From NCBI GenBank assembly GCA_035937155.1, contig DASYVJ010000092.1:1-60240 (forward strand): DNA of 60,240 nucleotides, given 5' to 3'. The DNA is from Palsa-870 sp035937155 (GTDB lineage: Bacteria > Chloroflexota > Dormibacteria > Dormibacterales > Dormibacteraceae). Both the position numbers and the translations under genes were made by a program. Under the pieces are notes generated by a model. The model was not told where the DNA came from. It made no database searches and saw only the letters and a program-made list of their open reading frames with translations. Shown one piece after another: positions 8,718-17,821 of this stretch; the stretch's first letter is position 1; every line of letters begins with the position of its first letter.

Positions 8718-9770
8718 ATGTCGGTAAGTAGATGGCCAAAGGCCATCGGATTACTACTTGCGGCCGGGCTGCTGGCGACGGCCTGCGGCGGGTCGACACC
8801 GTCCACCACCGCCACCAAGAAGTACGTGGTCGGCGTCTCCAACACGCTGACCGGCAACGGCTTCCGCGAGGAGATGATCTGTTCCATCAAGGCCCAGGCG
8901 AAGGCCTCGGGCATCGTCTCCAAGGTCGTCGTCGCCAACCGCACGACCGACCCCAGTGGTCAGATCGCCGACGTGCGCAACCTGATCTCCGCCGGCGTCA
9001 ACGTGATCGTCATGAACCCGTCTGACCGCAGCGCGCTGGACGCGGTCATCAAGCAGGCCACGGACAAAGGCATCGTCGTGGTTACAGTGGACCAGGGCGT
9101 CACCTCAACCACGGCCTACCAGCTCTACAACAACCAGGTGAAGTACGCGCAGCTCGGCGCCGACTGGCTCTTCAAGCAGCTCGGCAGCAAGGGCAACGTG
9201 GTCGAGATGCGTGGCATCAACGGCGTGTCCGCCGATGCCGACCGCCACCAGGGGTTCATGGCCACGCTGGCCAACTACCCGAACATAAAGGTGGTCAAGG
9301 AGACCTTCACCAACTGGTCCTTGGACCCGGCGGCACAGCAGATCAAGGACATCCTCGGCTCGGGTCTTAAGGTTGACGGAATCTGGACCTCGGGCATCGA
9401 CTCGACCGTCGTCGACCAGTACGTGACGGCCAAGAAGCCGTTTGTACCGGTGGTCGGCGCCGACAACAACGCATTCATCGGTCAGCTCGCGAACCTCAAG
9501 GCTCAGGGCCTTGCGGGCGCCGCGGTAACCAATCCCGCGACCGTCGGTGGTGCTGGCCTCGCGCTCGGCCTGGACGTTCTCCAGGGCAAGACAGAGCCTC
9601 ACCTGGTGAACCTCGACCCGATTATCTGGGACAACCAGAGCAGCACCGGCTTGACCGAGCTGCAGAACCACTACGACACCAAGTTGGACGCTTACTACGG
9701 CGTCTCGTTCCAGGTGGCCCCTTGGACCACGTACACCAAGGCGGACCTGATCGCCTGCGCGGACGTCTAG
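8718..9770 (+). CDS. Sugar ABC transporter substrate-binding lipoprotein
   Basis: Type-1 periplasmic binding protein (Peripla_BP_4, ribose/rhizopine class), 350 aa. It has a lipoprotein signal: basic n-region, hydrophobic core and lipobox LLATAC with Cys23 as the lipidated residue, followed by a Ser/Thr linker and the mature domain (KYVVGVSNTLTGNGFREEM onward). A strong AGGAGG lies 9 nt before the ATG. It is followed by an intrinsic terminator and then the matching ATPase and two permeases, so it delivers ligand to that importer. The ligand cannot be read directly; neighbouring epimerase, Gfo/Idh dehydrogenase and DeoC suggest an unusual pentose, deoxysugar or polyol. Confidence 0.93.
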   Translation: MSVSRWPKAIGLLLAAGLLATACGGSTPSTTATKKYVVGVSNTLTGNGFREEMICSIKAQAKASGIVSKVVVANRTTDPSGQIADVRNLISAGVNVIVMNPSDRSALDAVIKQATDKGIVVVTVDQGVTSTTAYQLYNNQVKYAQLGADWLFKQLGSKGNVVEMRGINGVSADADRHQGFMATLANYPNIKVVKETFTNWSLDPAAQQIKDILGSGLKVDGIWTSGIDSTVVDQYVTAKKPFVPVVGADNNAFIGQLANLKAQGLAGAAVTNPATVGGAGLALGLDVLQGKTEPHLVNLDPIIWDNQSSTGLTELQNHYDTKLDAYYGVSFQVAPWTTYTKADLIACADV

Positions 9771-9793
9771 CATCCATCGAACACACAATCGGG

Positions 9794-9829
9794 CAGGGCG
9801 TGGAGAAATCCACGCCCTGTCGTTTTCTC
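9794..9829 (+). terminator. Intrinsic terminator/attenuator after the binding-protein gene
   Basis: A perfect 11-bp stem (CAGGGCGTGGA / TCCACGCCCTG) with a GAAA tetraloop is followed by TCGTTTTCTC. It lies between the binding protein and the ATPase gene, where partial termination commonly makes the binding protein more abundant than the membrane components. Confidence 0.8.
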
Positions 9830-9852
9830 AAGCGCTAGTCTGATATCGCGCG

Positions 9853-11361
9853 ATGACCGAGGCCGGGGTGTTGCTGGAGACGCGCGGCCTCTCTAAAAAC
9901 TACGGCGCTGTGGTGGCCCTGAGCTCTGGAGACCTGAGCGTGCAGGCGGGAGAGATCCACGCGCTAATGGGGGCCAACGGTGCCGGCAAGAGCACTCTCG
10001 TCAAGGTGCTCACGGGCGACGTGACCCCCAACGCCGGCGTAATTCTGCTTGATGGCCGGGAGGTCCGGTTTCCATCACCTGCCAGCGCCCGCAAAGCCGG
10101 CCTGGCGTCCGTCTATCAGGACGTGAGCCTGGTGCCGCTCCTGACCATCGCGCAAAACCTGCGCCTCACCGGGACCACGATGGAAGCCATCAGACCCTGG
10201 CTCGAAGAATTGGAGCTCGAGGCCGTCGACCTGACGGAGCTCGCGCGCGACCTGCCGACTCCGACCCTTCATCTCCTGGACCTCGCTCAGGCGCTGGCCT
10301 CAATGCCACGCGTCCTGATCCTTGACGAGGTCACCGCCACGCTGCCGGCCGACCTGAGCGAGAGGGTCTTCCGGGTCGCTCGCCGCTGGCGCTCGGAGGG
10401 ACGTTCGGTGGTCGTCATCTCACACCGGATGACTGAGGTGAAGGCCCTTTGCGACCGCGCGACCGTGCTCAGAGACGGCGCCACGGTCGGGGTAGTCGAC
10501 CTCGAATCGAGCGGCCAGGAGGAGATCGTCTCTCTGATGCTCGGGCCCGAAGCCGCGTCGGTCGTCGTCTCCGAAGGTTCGGTTGCAGACCGCGAGAAGG
10601 TCTCGAAGGTGGACCGGCGGCCCGCTGTGGAGGTTCGGGGACTCCGCTCGGGGGTCCTGCAGGACGTTTCGTTCACGCTCCAACGCGGCGAGGTGCTGGG
10701 CATCGTGGCCCTCGAAGGCCAGGGCCAGGCGGACCTGTTCGAGTGTCTGAGCGGCAACCGGCGTCCTGCGGCGGGCGAGATTCTGGTCGAGGGCAAGGCG
10801 CGCCGGTTTCGGCATCCCCACGACGCCATCGGCGCGGGCTTGGTGCTGGTCCCGGCGGACCGCGCCCTCGCGCTGCTGCGCCAGCGCTCGGTGCTCGAGA
10901 ACATCGCGCTGCCCATGGTCAACCGGCTCAGGAAGTGGGGATTGATCAATTCCGGGGCCGAGCGGCGCCGTGTCAAATCCGCGATCGATCGGCTGGAGAT
11001 CGACACCCGCGCGCAGTCCCGCGTGATGCGGCTCTCCGGTGGCAACCAGCAGAAGGTCACGATCGCTCGGTGGCTGGCCACGGGCTTCATGACCCTGCTG
11101 TGCTTCGATCCAACTCGAGGCATCGACATCCGTACCAAGGAGCAGATCTACAAAGTCCTCCGCGAGCTCGCCGCTTCGGGCTCGGCAGTCCTGCTGTTCA
11201 CGTCAGAGATGCCCGAGATCCAGCTCGCGTGCGATCGCGCCCTGGTGATGTACGGCGGCCGGGTGGTCGCCGAGCTATCCGCCCACGATGCCACTGAAGC
11301 TGCTCTGCTGAGGGCAGCTCACGGTCTCGGCCGCGCCGCGGCCGCAGAGGCAGCGTCGTGA
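9853..11361 (+). CDS. Sugar ABC transporter ATPase (RbsA/MglA-like tandem NBDs)
   Basis: Double-domain ATPase of ribose-type importers, 502 aa. NBD1 (about 5-235) has Walker A GANGAGKST (40-48) and Walker B VLILDE, but the ABC signature is replaced by LPTPTLHLLDLAQALA. NBD2 (about 255-495) has no Walker A (LEGQGQADLFE) and an altered Walker B (LLCFDPTRGID), yet keeps LSGGNQQK. NBD2 degeneration is normal in RbsA; loss of the NBD1 signature as well leaves one complete composite ATP site (NBD1 Walker A/B with NBD2 signature). The ATG at 9853 follows the attenuator. Its 3' end overlaps the first permease by 4 bp. Confidence 0.92.
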   Translation: MTEAGVLLETRGLSKNYGAVVALSSGDLSVQAGEIHALMGANGAGKSTLVKVLTGDVTPNAGVILLDGREVRFPSPASARKAGLASVYQDVSLVPLLTIAQNLRLTGTTMEAIRPWLEELELEAVDLTELARDLPTPTLHLLDLAQALASMPRVLILDEVTATLPADLSERVFRVARRWRSEGRSVVVISHRMTEVKALCDRATVLRDGATVGVVDLESSGQEEIVSLMLGPEAASVVVSEGSVADREKVSKVDRRPAVEVRGLRSGVLQDVSFTLQRGEVLGIVALEGQGQADLFECLSGNRRPAAGEILVEGKARRFRHPHDAIGAGLVLVPADRALALLRQRSVLENIALPMVNRLRKWGLINSGAERRRVKSAIDRLEIDTRAQSRVMRLSGGNQQKVTIARWLATGFMTLLCFDPTRGIDIRTKEQIYKVLRELAASGSAVLLFTSEMPEIQLACDRALVMYGGRVVAELSAHDATEAALLRAAHGLGRAAAAEAAS

Positions 11362-12392
11362 ACGCGGCCGCGACGGCCGGCCGGACGCCCGGCCGGCCAC
11401 GCTTCCGGCGGCTCCTTCGCCGCAACGCATGGACCCTGGGGACCTATGCGTTGTTCGTGGCAGTGATGATTTTCACGGTCGCCATCCATCCCGACTACGG
11501 CCCGTTCGAGGTGCAATCCCTGGTGGTCGGAGCGTTGCCGCTTGCATTTGCGGCCGTGGCTCAGACGTGCGTCGTCCTAGGCGGCGGCATCGACCTGTCG
11601 ATCGGGGCGATGATGGCGGTGGCCAACGTGCTGGCGGCGCGGTACATGCTCGGCCACGATTTCCAGACCTCACTGCTCATCTCGGTAGCGGTCCTCTTCG
11701 GCGGAACGCTGGCCGGTGGCTTGAACGGCCTGATCGCACTTCGTACCAAGGTGCCCGACATCGTGGTCACGCTGGCGATGTCCTTCGTCTGGGGAGGGGT
11801 CGCGCTGCTCATCCTTCCAAAACCCGGCGGGGGCGCGCCAGACGCGTTCCTGGCTCTGGCGTCCGGCAACCTGTTCACGCCCTGGCTGCCGAACGGGATC
11901 CTGCTTCTGGTCGGGGTCGTGGCCCTGGTCTGGATTCCTCTTCGATTCCGCGGCCTCGGTCTGGCGTTGTACGCCATCGGCAGCGACCGGACCGCCGCCT
12001 TTCGGAGGGGCGTCAGGGTCGGCCCAACACGCGTCTTCTCGTATGCGCTGGGTGGATTCTTCGCCGCCTGCGGCGGCCTCGCCCTGCTGATGAGCACAGG
12101 CATCGGTTCGCCACTCGCGGGCACCATCTACACCCTGAGCGGCGTTTCCGCGATCGTGCTCGGCGGGGTCAGCCTGGCCGGCGGCCGAGGCGGCGTCACA
12201 GGTCCGATCGTCGCCGCATTCGTGTTGACCCTGGTTCCGGCCGATCTCATCTTGTCCGGCACCGACCCCAACCTCGGCCAGGTCATCCAGGGCTGCCTGA
12301 TCGTGCTCGTGGTCATGGCCGGCGGCCTGGCGCCGCTGCTCCGGAGGCGCGCCCCACGAACGACGGATGAAACGGGGGTGGCGGCGGCATGA
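11358..12392 (+). CDS. Sugar ABC transporter permease 1 (RbsC-like)
   Basis: Inner-membrane permease of the BPD_transp_2 family (ribose/galactose type), 344 aa with about 9-10 TM helices after a basic N-terminus (GRPRFRRLLRRN). The family hallmark GGGIDLSIGAMMA lies in the third hydrophobic segment, and the C-terminal VLGGVSLAGGRGG loop is also typical. The start is GTG at 11358, overlapping the ATPase stop by 4 bp (GTGA), which suggests translational coupling. With the second permease it should form a heterodimeric channel. Confidence 0.92.
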   Translation: MNAAATAGRTPGRPRFRRLLRRNAWTLGTYALFVAVMIFTVAIHPDYGPFEVQSLVVGALPLAFAAVAQTCVVLGGGIDLSIGAMMAVANVLAARYMLGHDFQTSLLISVAVLFGGTLAGGLNGLIALRTKVPDIVVTLAMSFVWGGVALLILPKPGGGAPDAFLALASGNLFTPWLPNGILLLVGVVALVWIPLRFRGLGLALYAIGSDRTAAFRRGVRVGPTRVFSYALGGFFAACGGLALLMSTGIGSPLAGTIYTLSGVSAIVLGGVSLAGGRGGVTGPIVAAFVLTLVPADLILSGTDPNLGQVIQGCLIVLVVMAGGLAPLLRRRAPRTTDETGVAAA

Positions 12393-13378
12393 GCGCTCCG
12401 GCAGTCGGGATGCGCGGCGGGCGATGGGCCGCGTTTCAACGCCAGCTGCAGGACAGGCCGTCGCTGGTGCTGGTCGGCGTGCTCCTGTTCCTGGTCCTCC
12501 TCATCGCGATCGCCCGTCCCGGAACCATCGGTGGCACTTGGGTCGCCAACACGATCCTGTTCGCAGCACCGCTCGGGATCGTGGCCGCCGGGCAGACCCT
12601 GGTCATGCTGACCGCCGGCATCGACCTGTCGGTCGCCGCAGTGATGACGGCCGCGGCTTATGTGGCGGCCAGCCAGTCCTACTTCGGCTCCATCCGCGCG
12701 GTGATCCTGGCGCTGGCGGTCGGCCTGATCGTCGGCCTGCTCAACGGGCTAGGCGTGGCGATCTTCCGGGTGCAGCCGCTGATCATGACGCTTGGCACCG
12801 GCCTGGTGATCTCCGGGTCGCTCCTCGTCTACAGCCTGCAGGTGAGCCACCAGGGACCGCCCGCGGTGCCCGACATCGTTCGCTACGTCGGCTCGGGCAA
12901 GCTGCTGGGGAGCGTGCCCGTGAGCGCCCTTCTGTGGGGCGCGATCGCCTTGATCGTGATCGTCGGTCTGCGCCAGACCGGCTTCGGGCGGCTGGTCTAC
13001 GCCGTTGGCGACAACCCAACGGCAGTCCGCCTCGCCGGGATTCGAGGCTGGCTCGTCTTGCTTGTCACTTACGTGATCTGCGGCTTCTTCAGCGCCGTCG
13101 CGGGACTGGTCCTGGTCGGCGCCATCAATGCCGCGGACCTCTCCCTTGGCGATGTGTACCTGCTGCCGTCGGTGGCCGCCGTCGTCATCGGCGGAACCTC
13201 GATCTACGGCGGCAACGGGGGCTACGCCGGATCGCTGGTCGGCGCCCTGATCCTGTCCGTCCTCAGCAGCCTCTTCACGCTGCTCGACGCCCCGGACCCG
13301 CTGAAACAGATCCTCTACGGGGCGATTGTCGTGCTGCTGGCCGCCGTCTACGTACGAACCGCGGGGGATACCGGCTAA
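12389..13378 (+). CDS. Sugar ABC transporter permease 2 (RbsC-like)
   Basis: Second BPD_transp_2 permease, 329 aa, with the same motif (TAGIDLSVAAVMTAAAYVAA) and loop (VVIGGTSIYGGNGGYAG). The ATG overlaps the upstream permease stop (ATGA). Its TAA stop (13376-13378) interlocks with the TAG of the convergent amidase (13375-13377), so the plus-strand transport operon is interrupted here by an opposing gene. Two different permeases instead of a homodimer is common outside enterobacteria. Confidence 0.92.
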   Translation: MSAPAVGMRGGRWAAFQRQLQDRPSLVLVGVLLFLVLLIAIARPGTIGGTWVANTILFAAPLGIVAAGQTLVMLTAGIDLSVAAVMTAAAYVAASQSYFGSIRAVILALAVGLIVGLLNGLGVAIFRVQPLIMTLGTGLVISGSLLVYSLQVSHQGPPAVPDIVRYVGSGKLLGSVPVSALLWGAIALIVIVGLRQTGFGRLVYAVGDNPTAVRLAGIRGWLVLLVTYVICGFFSAVAGLVLVGAINAADLSLGDVYLLPSVAAVVIGGTSIYGGNGGYAGSLVGALILSVLSSLFTLLDAPDPLKQILYGAIVVLLAAVYVRTAGDTG

Positions 13379-14850
13379 AGCGGCCGTTCGTCGCAGATTC
13401 CGTACGCGTCGGTCCAGGGACGGACGCGCTCGAACGCCGCGCTGGCGGCCAGCACATCGACATCAGCGCCGCGCCGGCCGATGATCTGCATCCCGACCGG
13501 CAGCCCCTCGACCAGTCCGGCTGGGATCGACGCCGAAGGATGCCCCGAGAAGTTTGTGAGGTATGTCAAGCACCAGCCGATCAGCGGATCGACCTCCTCG
13601 CCGTTGATCTGCGACGGACCGAGCGTGTTGCCGTCTGTGGCGTTCTTCACCGGCAAGCAGGCCACAGTCGGCGTAATAAGCAGGTCGTACCTCTGGAGCA
13701 CAGATTCGATGGCGTCATAGACCTCGGTACGCGTGATCTGATCGTTCCAGACATCCATCGCCGAAAGCCCATAGCCGATCTCGATCCAGCGCCGGTATTC
13801 CGGAGGCAGGTCCTCAGGATGGTCTCGCATCAAGTCAATTCCCGTGGCCTTGAGTCCCTCGAGGCCCGAGATGTTCAGCGGCATCATCAGCCGGGTCCAC
13901 GTATCGCTCAGCTCATGCTGCGGGCGCTTGATGCCGACTTTGATCTCCTCGACGGAAGCACCCGCGTCCGCAAAGGCCCTCACCGCTTCGGCCACCAGGC
14001 CGGCGACGCCGGATTCGATCGGATACACGTCGAAGTCAGGGCTGTAGGCGATCCGCCAGCCTTTCAGCGAACGGGAGAGGGCTGCTCCGAAGTCGGGGGT
14101 GTCTGTCAGGGAGAAGGGATCACGCGGGTCTGGACCGGCCATCACCTGGAGCCCCAGCGCCGCGTCCTCGACGGTTCGCGTCAGCGTCCCCTCGAACAGG
14201 AATGGTGTGAGGCTTGCGAACGCGTTGGGCCGGCCCCTGAAGGGGACACGTCCGAAGGACGCCCGGTACCCGTAGACGTTGCACCAGGCGGCGGGGATCC
14301 GGATCGAGCCGCCGGCGTCCGTCCCCTCGGCAATGGGCACCAGTCCATCGGCGACCGCAGCCGCGCTGCCACCCGAGGAGCCGCCCGGGTTGCGGGTCAC
14401 GTCGAACGGATTGTGCGTCGGCCCGAAGAGGTAGTTGTCGGCGATGCCGCGCAGACCCATCACCGGCGCGTTGGTCTTGCCGATCAGTATCGCCCCGGCC
14501 GCCTCCATGCGTTCCGAGAAGGTGCAGTACGCGTCGATGACCTGGTCGCGAAGCGCGCGGACTCCCCCGAAGGTCGCCGGCCAGCCCGGCTTGAAGTCGA
14601 AGAGGTCCTTCATCGCGGCCGGCACGCCGTGCAGCGGCCCCAGCGTCGCCCCCGAGCTGAGGGCGGCCTCAGCCGCGCGCGCTCGTTCCATTGCCTGCGT
14701 GAAGTCGAGGTAAACGAAAGCGTTGAGACTCGGATTGCGCACCTCGATGCGCTCGATGGTCGACGTCATCAGCTCAACGGGCGACAGCTCCCGGCGGCGA
14801 ATGAGCGATGCCATCTCCGTCGCCGAGGTCCAGGCGTGGTCGACGGTCAT
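13375..14850 (-). CDS. Amidase signature-family amidohydrolase
   Basis: Amidase signature enzyme of 491 aa, hydrolysing a C-N amide bond through a Ser-cisSer-Lys triad. The Lys is in AAMKDLFDF (about residue 80) and the Gly/Ser-rich signature reads NPGGSSGGSAAAVADGL with the Ser residues following in DAGGSIRIPAAW. Length and motifs fit typical AS members (GatA-like, nicotinamidase/aryl-acylamidase-like, AtzF-like); the substrate cannot be read. The ATG at 14850 is 36 bp from the divergent oxidoreductase start. It lies inside an otherwise plus-strand sugar locus, converging with the permease gene. It might deacylate an amino- or amido-sugar, or be a later insertion (inference). Confidence 0.9.
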   Translation of the reverse strand: MTVDHAWTSATEMASLIRRRELSPVELMTSTIERIEVRNPSLNAFVYLDFTQAMERARAAEAALSSGATLGPLHGVPAAMKDLFDFKPGWPATFGGVRALRDQVIDAYCTFSERMEAAGAILIGKTNAPVMGLRGIADNYLFGPTHNPFDVTRNPGGSSGGSAAAVADGLVPIAEGTDAGGSIRIPAAWCNVYGYRASFGRVPFRGRPNAFASLTPFLFEGTLTRTVEDAALGLQVMAGPDPRDPFSLTDTPDFGAALSRSLKGWRIAYSPDFDVYPIESGVAGLVAEAVRAFADAGASVEEIKVGIKRPQHELSDTWTRLMMPLNISGLEGLKATGIDLMRDHPEDLPPEYRRWIEIGYGLSAMDVWNDQITRTEVYDAIESVLQRYDLLITPTVACLPVKNATDGNTLGPSQINGEEVDPLIGWCLTYLTNFSGHPSASIPAGLVEGLPVGMQIIGRRGADVDVLAASAAFERVRPWTDAYGICDERPL

Positions 14851-14886
14851 GCCGTTTTTTGCATGTCCCTAGTCTATTGGGGTCTT

Positions 14887-16068
14887 ATGAGTGGATCCTC
14901 GCTGAGCGACCTCGGCGCAGCCGTGGTTGGAACAGGTTTCATCGGCGCCGTCCACGTTGATGCGCTGCGGCGGCTCGGCGTCCAGGTCCACGGCGTGGTC
15001 GGTTCCAGCAGCGCCCGGGGTGCGGAGCGAGCGCGGGCTGCTGGACTGCCGCCGGCGTATGAATCGATGGAGGCGATGCTCGCCGACAAGCGCGTCGACG
15101 TCGTTCACATCACCTCGCCCAACCACTTGCATCACGCGCATGCGAAGGCCGCGCTGAGCGCGGGCAAGCACGTCGTTTGCGAGAAGCCGCTGGCCATGAC
15201 GTCGGCCGAGTCCGCCGATCTCCTGCGTCTGGCTCAGTCCAGCGGGCTGGTCCACGCGACCAACTTCAACATCCGGTTCTATCCCCTCTGCCAGCACGTG
15301 CAGCAGATGGTCCGCGAGGGCGGGCTCGGCGCCGTGCGCCTGGTCACGGGGCATTACCTCCAGGATTGGCTGCTGCTCGACACTGACTGGAACTGGCGAC
15401 TTGATTCGGCCCTCGGCGGCTCGCTGCGCGCAGTCAGCGACATCGGCTCGCACTGGATGGACCTCACATCGTTTCTGACCGGTTCGCGAATTGCCTCGGT
15501 TTCGGCCGACCTGGAGACTTTCATCAAGGTGCGCCGCCAGCCGACGGGGCCGGTTGAGACCTTCGCGACGGGCGCGGCGAAGGACACCGTAGCTCGCCAG
15601 ATCACGACCGAGGACTGCGCCACGATCCTGGTCCGTTACGAGAACGGCGCGCTGGGCTCGCTCGCGGTCTCGCAGGTGAGCGCTGGACGGAAGAACTCGC
15701 TGCGGGTCGAGATCGACGGAGCGACTGGCTCGGCGGCCTGGTACTCAGAGCAACCAGACGAGCTCTGGCTCGGACACCGCGGCGGGCCCAACGAGATCCT
15801 CCCCCGCGACCCCGGCCTTATGAACGCCGCCGGCGCTGCGGCTTCCTTCCTGCCCGGTGGTCATATCGAAGGTTTCGCGGACACGTTCAGGGCGCTTTAC
15901 AACGCCGTGTACCGGGCTGTGCTGGAAGGCGGTCCGGCCGAAGACCGATACCCCACCTTCGCGGATGGGCATGATGAGGTGGTGGTCTGCGAGGCCGTAG
16001 AGCTCAGCGCGCGCCAGGGCAAGCGCATCGAGATCGAACGTAAGACATATAACCAGGAGAAACCATGA
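14887..16068 (+). CDS. Gfo/Idh/MocA-family NAD(P)-dependent oxidoreductase
   Basis: Sugar/polyol dehydrogenase of the glucose-fructose oxidoreductase/inositol dehydrogenase family, 393 aa. The N-terminal Rossmann motif is VVGTGFIGAVH, the family lysine motif is CEKPLAM, and the C-terminal domain has SDIGSHWMDL with the conserved Asp/His. The same frame stays open for 2.5 kb upstream, antisense to the amidase; the true start is the ATG at 14887, which puts the Rossmann strand near residue 10 as in relatives. DeoC starts inside its stop (ATGA). It probably oxidises the imported sugar or polyol. Confidence 0.92.
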   Translation: MSGSSLSDLGAAVVGTGFIGAVHVDALRRLGVQVHGVVGSSSARGAERARAAGLPPAYESMEAMLADKRVDVVHITSPNHLHHAHAKAALSAGKHVVCEKPLAMTSAESADLLRLAQSSGLVHATNFNIRFYPLCQHVQQMVREGGLGAVRLVTGHYLQDWLLLDTDWNWRLDSALGGSLRAVSDIGSHWMDLTSFLTGSRIASVSADLETFIKVRRQPTGPVETFATGAAKDTVARQITTEDCATILVRYENGALGSLAVSQVSAGRKNSLRVEIDGATGSAAWYSEQPDELWLGHRGGPNEILPRDPGLMNAAGAAASFLPGGHIEGFADTFRALYNAVYRAVLEGGPAEDRYPTFADGHDEVVVCEAVELSARQGKRIEIERKTYNQEKP

Positions 16069-16793
16069 GCTCATTGATCGACCGTCTCACCTACGAGGAC
16101 GTGGCCAAGACAATCGACCACTCCCTGCTGCGCCCGGAGCTGGACGACCAGTTCATCGAAGACGGCTGCCGGCTCGCGGCCAAGTACGAGGTCGCCTCGG
16201 TGTGCTGCAAGCCGGCTGACGTTGCCCGCGCGGTCGAGCTGCTTAAGGGGACCAGCGTCGCTGTCGGCACGGTGATCGGATTCCCCCACGGCGGCACGAC
16301 CACCGAGGTCAAGGTATTCGAGGCCGAGCAAGCGCTGCGCCTGGGCGCCACCGAGCTCGACATGGTCATCAACATCGGCGCGCTGCGATCAGGTCGCGAT
16401 GCCTACGTCCGAGATGAGATCGCGGCGATCGTCGCCGTCGCACACCCCGCCGGCGCCATCGTCAAGGTGATCCTCGAGAACGCTTACCTGGACGACGACC
16501 AGAAGGTGCGCGGCTCCAAGCTCGTAGAGGCGGCAGGCGCCGACTTCGTGAAGACGTCGACTGGCTTCGCTCCCACCGGGGCGACACATGAGGACCTTGC
16601 GCTGATGCGCCGGTCGGTCTCGCCGCACATCGGCGTCAAGGCGGCCGGCGGCGTGCGCACACTGGATACTCTGCTTGCGGTCATGGAGCTGGGCGTCACC
16701 CGCGTCGGGGCGACCGCGACAGCCACGATCCTGGACGACTTTCGCGTGCGCAAGGCGGCTGGTGCCGAAGCTCGACCCGCAGCCGCCATCTAG
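16065..16793 (+). CDS. deoC: Deoxyribose-phosphate aldolase
   Basis: Class I aldolase of 242 aa cleaving 2-deoxyribose-5-phosphate to acetaldehyde and glyceraldehyde-3-phosphate. The Schiff-base Lys163 lies in FVKTSTGF, the acid/base Asp99 in ELDMVINIG, and Lys192 in VKAAGGVRT, all at family positions. The ATG overlaps the oxidoreductase stop by 4 bp, so the two are co-translated. DeoC beside a Gfo/Idh dehydrogenase, a sugar epimerase and a ribose-type importer suggests a pathway where a modified sugar is converted to a 2-deoxy-aldol substrate; nucleoside phosphorylase genes are absent here. Substrate specificity beyond the family is not proven. Confidence 0.93.
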   Translation: MSSLIDRLTYEDVAKTIDHSLLRPELDDQFIEDGCRLAAKYEVASVCCKPADVARAVELLKGTSVAVGTVIGFPHGGTTTEVKVFEAEQALRLGATELDMVINIGALRSGRDAYVRDEIAAIVAVAHPAGAIVKVILENAYLDDDQKVRGSKLVEAAGADFVKTSTGFAPTGATHEDLALMRRSVSPHIGVKAAGGVRTLDTLLAVMELGVTRVGATATATILDDFRVRKAAGAEARPAAAI

Positions 16794-16798
16794 CGGTA

Positions 16799-17821
16799 AT
16801 GCAGTTCGGCATCGGCTTCCTCGGCGACAGCGACGCGCGCGAGGTGCTGGGCTGGGCCCGCGATCTCGAGCGCCACGAGCATCTGGATCGCCTGTGGGTC
16901 GCCGACGAGAAGTTCCTGCGCGACCCCTGGGTGCAGCTCGGCGGGATCGCCGCGGTCACGTCTCGGGTTTCGATCGGCATCTGTGTCACTGAGCCGTACA
17001 TCCGGCACCCGGCACTTACCGCCACGGCGGCCGCTACGCTGCAGGAGCTGAGCGGAGGTCGGGCCATACTCGGCCTGGGCGCGGGCTCGACCGGCTTCGA
17101 AGCGCTGGGCATCGCGCAGCGAGCGCCCGCGCGCGCGATCACGGAGTGCATCGAGCTGTGCCGAAAGATGTGGACGGAGCCGGCCCCTTTCTCCTACAAG
17201 GGCGAGCAGGTCCGGTTTGCCGACAGCCGGCTCGACTTCAAGCCCCCCAGCCCGATTCCGATCTATGTCGCGGCGCGCGGCCCGAAGATGCTGGCCACGG
17301 CGGCAAGGCTGGCTGATGCCGTCTTGATCGGCAGCTTTGCCCAGGGCCGAGGTCTCGACTATGCCCTGAAAACGATTCGCGAAGCCGAGGCCGGACGAAA
17401 ACCCGAACTGCCGCCTCTCCGCAAGGCCGCGTGGATCTATGTCTCAGTCAGCCCGCATGCAGAGGATGCTCAGCGCGGAGCGGAACGCGGACTAGCGCTT
17501 GCGGTGCGCAGCAGTCACGCCATGCTGACCGCGATCGGGTACGTGATCCCCGCCGAGGTGCTCGACTTCATCTTGAAGGGCACGCACAGCCTGACCGATG
17601 ACGAGGTCGACTGGGTGGTGGCCAGGCTTCCGCATGAGCTGGTCGAGGACCTGACGGTGGCCGGTGACGTCACTCAGTGCGTGACCAAGCTGCGCGGGAT
17701 GAGCGACAGAGGCGTGGAAGAGGTGGCCATCCTTCCGTTTGCGCCGTCGGGCGGCAACATGAAGGACATGGTCGATCTGCTGCTCACCGAGGTGGCGCCC
17801 CAACTCAGCAGCCGGTCCTAG
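16799..17821 (+). CDS. LLM-class flavin/F420-dependent oxidoreductase
   Basis: Luciferase-like monooxygenase (bacterial luciferase fold) of 340 aa. It begins MQFGIGFLGDSDAREVLGW and shows the family core LSGGRAILGLGAGS and PIPIYVAARGPKML, as in 5,10-methylene-tetrahydromethanopterin reductase-like F420 enzymes. Whether it uses F420 or FMN cannot be told. It starts 5 bp after deoC and ends directly against the stop of the convergent CoA-transferase (17822), so it closes the plus-strand sugar operon. Reaction unknown. Confidence 0.85.
   Translation: MQFGIGFLGDSDAREVLGWARDLERHEHLDRLWVADEKFLRDPWVQLGGIAAVTSRVSIGICVTEPYIRHPALTATAAATLQELSGGRAILGLGAGSTGFEALGIAQRAPARAITECIELCRKMWTEPAPFSYKGEQVRFADSRLDFKPPSPIPIYVAARGPKMLATAARLADAVLIGSFAQGRGLDYALKTIREAEAGRKPELPPLRKAAWIYVSVSPHAEDAQRGAERGLALAVRSSHAMLTAIGYVIPAEVLDFILKGTHSLTDDEVDWVVARLPHELVEDLTVAGDVTQCVTKLRGMSDRGVEEVAILPFAPSGGNMKDMVDLLLTEVAPQLSSRS

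Noticed and set aside
12367..14886. A 2.5-kb open frame upstream of and in frame with the Gfo/Idh oxidoreductase, which would make a 1233-residue protein
   Set aside because: The upstream part is antisense to the amidase and overlaps the permease in another frame; it is Arg/Pro-rich with no domain. The Rossmann motif starts right after the ATG at 14887.
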